Source: JAAZMI01 sp964603615
Lineage (GTDB): Bacteria > Bacillota > Dethiobacteria > DTU022 > UBA8154
DNA: 64,000 bases
Assembly (NCBI GenBank): GCA_964603615.1
Contig: CAZRVU010000004.1
Location: forward strand, 1-64,000
Direction: 5' to 3'
In this document: positions 58,500-64,000 of the stretch, in pieces
How the letters are laid out: every line of letters starts with the position of its first letter
Numbering within the stretch: position 1 is the stretch's first letter
Made by a program: the position numbers and the translations under genes
Notes under the pieces: model-generated
The model's input: only the letters and a program-made list of their open reading frames with translations
What the model was told of the DNA's origin: nothing
Databases searched by the model: none

Positions 58500-60071
58500 T
58501 TATTTTTCTGATAACCAACTGCGTAGGACAGCTACGGCTACACCCATATTCGTTTCAACTGCTTTCCGCGCCTGCCCCTGCAGCGTCTTTTCGGGAAGAA
58601 TCCCTGCCGGGATCTCTACTTCTTCCCCGCGCTGCGCCAGGAGCTCCTCTATCGAAGGAGACGCCGTCGACGGCACGAGTTCCCGTTCTCTCAAACGGCG
58701 GCGCCGGGATCTCCAAACAAGCAGGATTAAAACAAAAAATAAAAAAGCAACGCCAATAGCCGTGGCCAACAAACGTTGATGCTTGGAGTGGCGTTCTTGT
58801 TCATCCAGGGCAGCAAAAGCGGCCTCCAATTCCTCTTCGTGACTACGATCAAAGCTCATGCCTTGAACGCTGATCTGATCGCCGCGGTCTTCATCAAAAC
58901 CTATCGCCGCCGTAACGAGATCATTTACGCTGGCCATCCTTTCGCTTAAAATGGGCCCATCACCGGTATCCACGACCACGGAGGTATGTATGCGCAACAC
59001 TTTCCCCGGGGCGGCTATAGTTTTGAGCATACTTTCTCCAACTTCATAATTGATCGTTTCTTCGCGCCGTTCAGAGCTGCTTTCCCCCCCTGGCAAAACC
59101 CCCACATAACCGGGATAGTTGGCCTCACCCACTTCTGCCCCTGCGGGGCCCTCTCCCTCCGTTCTTTCCTCCAGAAGATGGGTGCTGCGGGGCACACCGT
59201 TTTCATCATAAGCAATCACCGTCGTTTCCCGGGCATCAAAATCCAGCTCGGCTGTCACCAGAGCCAGAGCCTTGCCAGGTCCAAATACCCTTTCCACCAT
59301 GTTCTGTACCCGGCACTCCAACTCCATTTCAAAGCGGCGCTTAACCTCCAACTGGTGCAAAGCGGTGTCAGCTAGTGCCTGATAGGGATCCGCGGGAGTC
59401 AGCGCATCACAAAGAATATTGCCCTGGGAATCGATAAGAGTGATATTCTCCGGTTGCAAACCTTCCACGCTGGAAGACACCAAATAGACTATGCCGCGTA
59501 CCTGTTCCTTTTTCAGGGCAACAAAAGGGTTTAATTTTAAGTAGATAGCAGCAGAAGGCTCCCCTCTTTCCCTCATAAAAATATGGGATGCCGGGAGAAC
59601 GAGATGCACCCTCGCCTGCAAAACGGCATCCAAAGAGGTGATCGTCCGCCGTAGTTCTTCCTGCAAGGCCCGCTGCATCTTCACGCGGAGTTCATCGTCA
59701 GTCATGCCCAAACGCTCTTCATCAAAAAGCTCCAAACCCAAACCCTGGGCAAAAGGCATACCTTGCCCGGCCATTTCAATACGCAGCTCATCAACCATTT
59801 CCTGGGGAACCAGGAGCGTAGTGCCCAGGTTGTCCAGGCGGTAGGGCACCCCCTGTTCCTGTAAATGCTGCAAAAGAGGTGCGGCCTGGGCCGGATCCAG
59901 GCTATGGTATAAGGTAACATAACGGGGGCGACTGAAATATTGGATCAAGAGAATAAAAGAAACCAATACCGCCACTGCTATCACCGCCAGGGCTACCTGG
60001 CGGGGACGGCTCAGTTTCTGCCAATACCCGAACAATTGATTTGCCCCCATTTTTTCCCGTTCCGGAGCCAC
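58500..60071 (-). CDS. fliF: Flagellar MS-ring protein FliF
   Basis: 523 residues. TM1 at about 25-45, ring-building motifs (YFSRPRYVTLYHSLDPAQAAPLLQHLQEQGVPYRL, RVHLVLPASHIFMRERGEPSAAIYLKL), the beta-collar (RSTHLLEERTEGEGPAG, SSERREETINYEV), TM2 at about 445-465, and a C-terminal tail for FliG. It forms the MS ring that starts the basal body. The start is GTG with AGGGGTG upstream; ATG at codon 8 is an alternative. Confidence 0.96.
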   Translation of the reverse strand: MAPEREKMGANQLFGYWQKLSRPRQVALAVIAVAVLVSFILLIQYFSRPRYVTLYHSLDPAQAAPLLQHLQEQGVPYRLDNLGTTLLVPQEMVDELRIEMAGQGMPFAQGLGLELFDEERLGMTDDELRVKMQRALQEELRRTITSLDAVLQARVHLVLPASHIFMRERGEPSAAIYLKLNPFVALKKEQVRGIVYLVSSSVEGLQPENITLIDSQGNILCDALTPADPYQALADTALHQLEVKRRFEMELECRVQNMVERVFGPGKALALVTAELDFDARETTVIAYDENGVPRSTHLLEERTEGEGPAGAEVGEANYPGYVGVLPGGESSSERREETINYEVGESMLKTIAAPGKVLRIHTSVVVDTGDGPILSERMASVNDLVTAAIGFDEDRGDQISVQGMSFDRSHEEELEAAFAALDEQERHSKHQRLLATAIGVAFLFFVLILLVWRSRRRRLRERELVPSTASPSIEELLAQRGEEVEIPAGILPEKTLQGQARKAVETNMGVAVAVLRSWLSEK

Positions 60072-60395
60072 AGCTTACACCCCTGAAATAAATAGTCGTA
60101 TGAAAAGAAAACCCGCTGAAAAAAGTGCAAGCGGTATTGTTTTCTTGCCCTTACTTTTTTAAATGGCTGCACGTGTATGAAGCTTTATAATAAAAGGAAT
60201 GCGACTGCTTAGCTTTTATCACTTTGACTTTTAGGCCCTGGCCCTGCCCTGAACCATACCTGTGTTTTGCCCCCGGGCAGGTTCCCGATCCCGTGCAAAG
60301 CGGGGCGCCATTTAGGAGAATAAAAATTTTTAACGCTTTTTCAGGGCAGCTATAACAATGACAAAGAAATAAGCATTTTTGCAGCCTAGCTACAA
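60072..60395. other. Gene-free gap between fliE and fliF with inverted repeats
   Basis: No coding frame is credible. CTGCCCTGAA (60244-60253) and TTCAGGGCAG (60340-60349) are perfect 10-bp arms, and between them ACCTG...CAGGT makes an inner stem with a GC-rich loop. The rest is AT-rich. In most relatives fliE and fliF nearly touch, so this is an insertion or a structured mRNA spacer. Confidence 0.5.
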
Positions 60396-60695
60396 TTAAA
60401 TCTGCATACGGGTGATCTCTTTATAGGCTTCCACAACTTTATTCGTAACCTGCACGGTAAGCTGCAAGGATAGCCGCGCCTTTTCGGTGGCGATCATCAC
60501 CTGGTGCAAATCTTCTGTTTCCCCGGAAATAAGCCCTTGTACAGCCTCCTCCGCTTCTAACTGCTGCTGGTTAACCTCTTGCAGCGCAGCCTGGAACAAC
60601 TCCCCAAAGGCAGTTGGGCTGGATTTTATTTTTTCTTCGTTTTGCCCCGCCGGGAACGAAGAAATAGAAGAAGTAAGCAAGGGGGTAATTCGCAT
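60396..60695 (-). CDS. fliE: Flagellar hook-basal body complex protein FliE
   Basis: 99 residues. FGELFQAALQEVNQQQLEAEEAVQGLISGETEDLHQVMIATEKARLSLQLTVQVTNKVVEAYKEITRMQI is the conserved core, ending in RMQ/I as usual. FliE links the MS ring to the rod. It lies 55 bp after flgC and has a clean ATG with AGGAGG. Confidence 0.95.
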   Translation of the reverse strand: MRITPLLTSSISSFPAGQNEEKIKSSPTAFGELFQAALQEVNQQQLEAEEAVQGLISGETEDLHQVMIATEKARLSLQLTVQVTNKVVEAYKEITRMQI

Positions 60696-60750
60696 CTGCC
60701 TGTTCCTCCTTTTCCTTGCTAATGACAGGACATTTCATCATTGCCGCCGG

Positions 60751-61182
60751 TTAGCCGCGCCCTATCTCCAGGGCTTTCAGGTAGAGGCTCTTAGCTGTGT
60801 TCACAACTGTGGTATTGGCCTCATACGAGCGGGAAGCCGTAATTAGATCGGTCATCTCCTTAGCCAAGTCAATATTCGGATAGGCTACAAATCCCTGTGC
60901 ATCGGCATCGGGGTGATCTGGCTCATATTCCCGCCGCGGTGGGTTGGGATCTTCTATTAGAGCGGCAACCCGTACTCCCCTCCCGCCGAAAGCCGGCGGC
61001 ATGCCCTTAGACACTGCCCGGTCCAACTCGGTATTAAAAATTACTGTCCTGCGCCGGTAAGGCCCCCCGGCAGCCGTTCTGGTCGTCTGCATATTGGCCA
61101 AATTACTAGCTACAACATCGATGCGCAACTTCTCTGCCGACAAAGCAGAGCCACTAATTTGAAAAGAACGAAAAAGTTCCAA
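60751..61182 (-). CDS. flgC: Flagellar proximal rod protein FlgC
   Basis: 143 residues. FRSFQISGSALSAEKLRIDVVASNLANMQTTRTAAGGPYRRRTVIF and the C-terminal GFVAYPNIDLAKEMTDLITASRSYEANTTVVNTAKSL are typical. It follows flgB by two bases after the stop, so the two are coupled. Confidence 0.96.
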   Translation of the reverse strand: MELFRSFQISGSALSAEKLRIDVVASNLANMQTTRTAAGGPYRRRTVIFNTELDRAVSKGMPPAFGGRGVRVAALIEDPNPPRREYEPDHPDADAQGFVAYPNIDLAKEMTDLITASRSYEANTTVVNTAKSLYLKALEIGRG

Positions 61183-61184
61183 TT

Positions 61185-61577
61185 TTAGCGCCTTCCTTCG
61201 TTAACAATATACCGCCAGTCGGCATAACGATCGCTGGTTTTTTGCACCAGAGCATTGTAATATAACTGGTTAGTAACCAATTCCAGCATTTCTTCGTCCA
61301 GATCCACGTTATTGGCATCAACCCGGCGCAAAGTATTCCCTTCTGTCTCCACCCGGGGTTCTGCCTGCTGTCCGGGCCGGGGAAAATGCCGGGGATTGGT
61401 TCTATGGAGCAGTGGTCCTTTTTGGGCCCGCGCCAACTCCGCACTGAAAGTAACATAGCTTCTTTTGTAGCCCGGTGTATTGAGATTGGCAATATTTTGG
61501 GCGGTAACCTTCTGCCGTAATGCCGCTACATCTAAACCTTTGGCCAAAACATTAATTAAGCAATCGTTTTCCAGCAT
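61185..61577 (-). CDS. flgB: Flagellar proximal rod protein FlgB
   Basis: 130 residues. LINVLAKGLDVAALRQKVTAQNIANLNTPGYKRSYVTF and the end NNVDLDEEMLELVTNQLYYNALVQKTSDRY are characteristic. The start is ATG 61577 by homology with GGTGG eight bases upstream; a longer frame would reach into the promoter and terminator. It is the first gene of the large early flagellar operon. Confidence 0.95.
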   Translation of the reverse strand: MLENDCLINVLAKGLDVAALRQKVTAQNIANLNTPGYKRSYVTFSAELARAQKGPLLHRTNPRHFPRPGQQAEPRVETEGNTLRRVDANNVDLDEEMLELVTNQLYYNALVQKTSDRYADWRYIVNEGRR

Positions 61578-61676
61578 CGTCTTTTCCACCTTTATTAGAC
61601 GTTTTCCAAAACCTTCGACAAAAGGTTTGAAATTCCTGCTTTTCACAACTAAAAGTTGTAAATTTAAAGTTTCTTT

Positions 61677-61705
61677 TCTATAATCTATAAATACTCCATA
61701 AGCAA
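61677..61705 (-). promoter_or_regulatory. Sigma-A-type promoter of the flgB operon
   Basis: On the leftward strand TTGCTT (61705-61700) and TATAGA (61682-61677) are 17 bp apart, each two mismatches or fewer from consensus. It lies 100 bp upstream of flgB, and its -35 falls in the T-run of the preceding terminator. No sigma-D consensus was found here. Confidence 0.6.
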
Positions 61706-61733
61706 AACGAAAGCCGGAGGAATGCTTCCGGCT
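61702..61733 (-). terminator. Terminator between fliS and flgB
   Basis: AGCCGGA and TCCGGCT make a seven-pair stem with an eight-base loop; on the leftward strand TTTCGTTTT follows. It separates the fliD-fliS unit from the flgB operon. Confidence 0.7.
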
Positions 61734-61853
61734 AATCATTTTTTCTATTGGCAATATTACTATAAAAAAAAGCGGGAACCCTAAAAATAAGCGAAAAACT
61801 TCTGGATCCTCCCGGGGTATCCTTCCAGAAAAGGCTGTTCTTGACTAGGGCCT

Positions 61854-62390
61854 TTACCCGCTAACGTTTAGCCTTTTGTTCGCCCCTGTTTCTAAAGCGG
61901 TGCCCTTCCCCCCTGGGCCAGCCGGTTCATAGCCAGAGGGCATGTCTTTTATTTGTTCTTCAATAAATTTACCGGGATCAACCGGACCCGTCCTCCCGGC
62001 CCGGCTTTGTACCGCCGTCCGGCCATTCCCACCCAGAACTTCTTTCCAAACATCCAGCAACTCATTCAACAACTCCTCTGCCTGTTCTAAAAAATGTATT
62101 TCTTTTTTAATATTGCCTTGTACCAACAGGTAGTGTATATAGTCGTACAACTGGAACAACCCTCCAGCCATTGCACCTGCTTCATGGTTCAAGGCGGACA
62201 TCAACTCCGCGATGATATCCTCACTGCGTAACAGATTGTGATTCACGTTCTCTAGATTGCCTTCCTGCAGTGCTTTTTTGGCTAAACCAAGAAAACGCAA
62301 AGCACCTGTATAAAGCATCAGTAAAAGCTTCCCCTGATCTGCCGTCTCTACCTGAACCTTTTGATACCGGGCATAAGGGTTAATACCCAT
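61854..62390 (-). CDS. fliS: Flagellin export chaperone FliS
   Basis: 178 residues; the first 120 are normal FliS (YARYQKVQVETADQGKLLLMLYTGALRFLGLAKKAL, LLRSEDIIAELMSALNHEAGAMAGGLFQLYDYIHYLL, EQAEELLNELLDVWKEVL). About 55 extra, polar, Gly/Pro-rich residues follow. It keeps flagellin unfolded for export. It is the last gene before the terminator. Confidence 0.93.
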   Translation of the reverse strand: MGINPYARYQKVQVETADQGKLLLMLYTGALRFLGLAKKALQEGNLENVNHNLLRSEDIIAELMSALNHEAGAMAGGLFQLYDYIHYLLVQGNIKKEIHFLEQAEELLNELLDVWKEVLGGNGRTAVQSRAGRTGPVDPGKFIEEQIKDMPSGYEPAGPGGKGTALETGANKRLNVSG

Positions 62391-62494
62391 TTAAACATCC
62401 CCTTTTTCACAGTAAGATACCAATCCTGTTTTGATTCTTGCTTTATCCTGTTAAATATAAACAGTAACCGCATCAAATAATATTTAACATCCTT

Positions 62495-62875
62495 TTAGCG
62501 ACGGGTATCAACAAAAAGGCCAATAATATTTTGAATTTGGGCCACTACATGCAACAGCCTTTCCGGTGGAATTTCTTTGATAACCTCGTTATCCTTAAGA
62601 TTGACCACTTGGACCATTATCCTTTCCGATTCCTCATGAATACGAAAGCGCAAACTCGTATGGAAAGCCTCTGCAGTAGCATTTACTTTTTCTATGGCCT
62701 CCGCCAGCTCTTCTTGGTTGCCTTCCCCCCACTTTAGAACCTTTTGTTCTCTATTGAGCACTTGATCACGCTGCTTCTGTTTGGGATCCTGCTTGTGGCT
62801 CTCCTGGATAAATGATTTCTGTGTTTGTTCATGGATTCTATTCAATTGTAAAGAATCTACCCCATCCACTTTCAT
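62495..62875 (-). CDS. flaG: FlaG family protein
   Basis: 126 residues. The first half is polar and Gln/Lys-rich; the second is the FlaG domain: AIEKVNATAEAFHTSLRFRIHEESERIMVQVVNLKDNEVIKEIPPERLL. FlaG proteins influence filament length; the mechanism is unclear. It lies between the FliT/FlgN-like gene and fliS, a usual place. Confidence 0.9.
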   Translation of the reverse strand: MKVDGVDSLQLNRIHEQTQKSFIQESHKQDPKQKQRDQVLNREQKVLKWGEGNQEELAEAIEKVNATAEAFHTSLRFRIHEESERIMVQVVNLKDNEVIKEIPPERLLHVVAQIQNIIGLFVDTRR

Positions 62876-62939
62876 CTAACTCACCTCCCCGGTAACAAAT
62901 TAGACCCGGGTTTCTTTAAATCTAGTTACAGATTCGCCG

Positions 62940-63440
62940 CTATTTATTGGAATCTATAAAGAATCCCTCCGCTTGAAAATCCTGGTCCCGGTAAGCTTTG
63001 TTGGCCTTCTTCGTCACTTGAATCTTCTTTATCTCCCTGGCTGCACGCTGCAGAGAATGCCTTAAAGACTGGCTGGTAACGGCATCGAGGGCGATGATCT
63101 CCTTGACCAGGGCATCCAACCGGTGCGGCGTTGCACTAAACTTTTCTGGCAACGACGGGGAATCCTTTTCTGGCCGCAACAAAACTTTCCCTTGTACCGG
63201 ATTTAAAGAAACCTGCAGCTTTTTTTCTAAAATCCTCACTTCTTCTTGACAAGCGCTGGCTTGTTCCATCAACTTTTCCCGCCTAAAAAGCAGTTCTGCC
63301 AGTTTCCCTCTTTCGTCCTCGGTCAGAAAAGAATTATTTGCACAAAGAGTCTGGAGGCCCTGGGTCAGGGTAAGCATCTCCAGGTAGATCAGCTCCAAAT
63401 TGGTATATAGTTGCGTTAACTGCAAAACTTTACCTTTCAT
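62940..63440 (-). CDS. Helical flagellar protein, FliT/FlgN-like by context
   Basis: 166 residues, predicted mainly helical, with coiled-coil segments at about 5-35 and 50-75 (LLFRREKLMEQASACQEEVRILEKKL) and a polar end. It has no catalytic motif. Such a gene between fliD and flaG/fliS is commonly an export chaperone of the FliT or FlgN type, but I do not recognise the sequence itself. It lies six bases after fliD. Confidence 0.5.
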   Translation of the reverse strand: MKGKVLQLTQLYTNLELIYLEMLTLTQGLQTLCANNSFLTEDERGKLAELLFRREKLMEQASACQEEVRILEKKLQVSLNPVQGKVLLRPEKDSPSLPEKFSATPHRLDALVKEIIALDAVTSQSLRHSLQRAAREIKKIQVTKKANKAYRDQDFQAEGFFIDSNK

Positions 63441-63446
63441 TTGAAC

Positions 63447-64000
63447 TTACCGTAAAGCTTGAAATTGCATGATCTGTTGTGTCAGCCAGTCACCCTGGCT
63501 ATAAAGCTGCTGCAGGGCTTTCTCCATAGCTGTAAACTGGCGGTAGTACTGTTCTTCCTTGCGCAGCAGGGCCGCGTTAACCCGTTCGATGCGTTTATTG
63601 ATCTCTTCGATTTCCCGGTCAAAAAAATTGCGGAATTCGCTGACATCTCCTTCGATACCAGCCCGTTCGAGCAAAATACCTTTTTTGCCGCCGGCATCCC
63701 TGAGCGTGCGAATATAATCATTGAGTATATCGCTCAGGCGGTGGGCCAGCCCCGCCTCTTTAAAGCGATCCTGGCGCTTTTCCCCCGACAGGTCGGGACT
63801 GTAGTCAATATCCGGGCGTCTCGTAAAAAGGGCAATTACTTTGTCGGGATCTTCCGCCAGCGCGGCCCTCAACGCGCTACCGCCACCTTTGAGCACTAAT
63901 TTTCCCTGTTCGCGGTAATCATTGCTCGTCTCCAGGCCAATATCCACCAGATGCATACCGTCTACCGCAGTGTAAAGGGCCGTGCGCATCTCCCGCAGCA
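63447..64000 (-). CDS. fliD: Flagellar filament cap protein FliD, C-terminal part
   Basis: The frame is open to the window end, so only about 184 residues at the C-terminus are seen. LVDIGLETSNDYREQGKLVL, RAALAEDPDKVIALF and a terminal coiled coil RIERVNAALLRKEEQYYRQFTAMEKALQQLYSQGDWLTQQI are the FliD D0/D1 end. FliD caps the filament and helps flagellin fold. The ATG at 63989 is internal. Confidence 0.93.
   Translation of the reverse strand, partial: LREMRTALYTAVDGMHLVDIGLETSNDYREQGKLVLKGGGSALRAALAEDPDKVIALFTRRPDIDYSPDLSGEKRQDRFKEAGLAHRLSDILNDYIRTLRDAGGKKGILLERAGIEGDVSEFRNFFDREIEEINKRIERVNAALLRKEEQYYRQFTAMEKALQQLYSQGDWLTQQIMQFQALR

Noticed and set aside
61578..61853. c-di-GMP riboswitch upstream of flgB
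   Set aside because: Looked for because Clostridia often have one here; no conserved core was seen, only a terminator and a sigma-A-like promoter.

Overview
The window is from an endospore-forming, motile Firmicute of the Clostridia type, probably a Peptococcaceae/Thermoanaerobacterales-like anaerobe. The support is an alpha/beta-type small acid-soluble spore protein, a Bacillus/Clostridium-style flagellar-chemotaxis supercluster (FliY, CheC, CheD, FlhF, FlhG, sigma-D, a SwrB-like protein), strong AGGAGG ribosome sites and frequent TTG/GTG starts. The species cannot be named from the sequence. A run of 100 Ns at 26345-26444 shows this is a draft scaffold.

Region by region. 1-3400 is decayed accessory DNA: a cut-off PIN-domain toxin end, a tRNA 3' fragment followed by two intrinsic terminators, a 5'-truncated HicB antitoxin, an Ltp-like fragment, a probable transposase remnant and dispersed palindromic repeats. 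Within it a secreted ComEC-like metallo-hydrolase lipoprotein and its usual DUF3006 partner look intact. 3417-4955 encodes a membrane polysaccharide deacetylase whose N-terminal half resembles a PlsY acyltransferase that has lost its signature motif. 5178-8874 is a three-subunit molybdenum hydroxylase operon (FAD, 2Fe-2S, Mo subunits) read leftward from a consensus sigma-A promoter overlapped by a palindrome; a divergent IclR regulator sits beside it.

10243-22945 is housekeeping, all leftward: DUF881 and Sbp; a holin-like protein; and the Firmicute block ispE - nucleotidyltransferase - glmU - prs - ctc - pth - mfd, ending in an unlisted 56-residue zinc-ribbon protein. Nicotinate phosphoribosyltransferase lies just upstream of ispE. 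23169-24152 carries the spore protein gene and a crowd of inverted-repeat elements, including a very structured ~210-nt element directly behind the mcp gene.

24153-64000 is essentially one leftward motility locus. Transcription order (high to low coordinate): fliD (cut by the window end), a FliT/FlgN-like protein, flaG, fliS, a terminator and a new promoter, then flgB flgC fliE fliF fliG fliH fliI fliJ fliK flgD, a TIGR02530-type protein, flgE motA motB fliL, a FliN-like protein, fliO fliP fliQ fliR flhB flhA flhF flhG, a PilZ protein, fliA(sigD), a SwrB-like gene, flgF flgG fliM fliN fliY, and the chemotaxis genes cheW cheA cheY cheC cheD cheB cheR and mcp. Together they build the basal body, export gate, rod, hook and C-ring, set flagellar number (FlhF/FlhG), switch on late genes (sigma-D), and steer the motor through the CheA-CheY pathway with CheB/CheR/CheC/CheD adaptation and a FliY phosphatase in the C-ring. 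Odd points include a FliM reading frame with only a CTG start, an FlhB with NPTA instead of NPTH, a third SpoA-domain (FliN-type) protein, and mobile-looking inverted repeats inside the operon.
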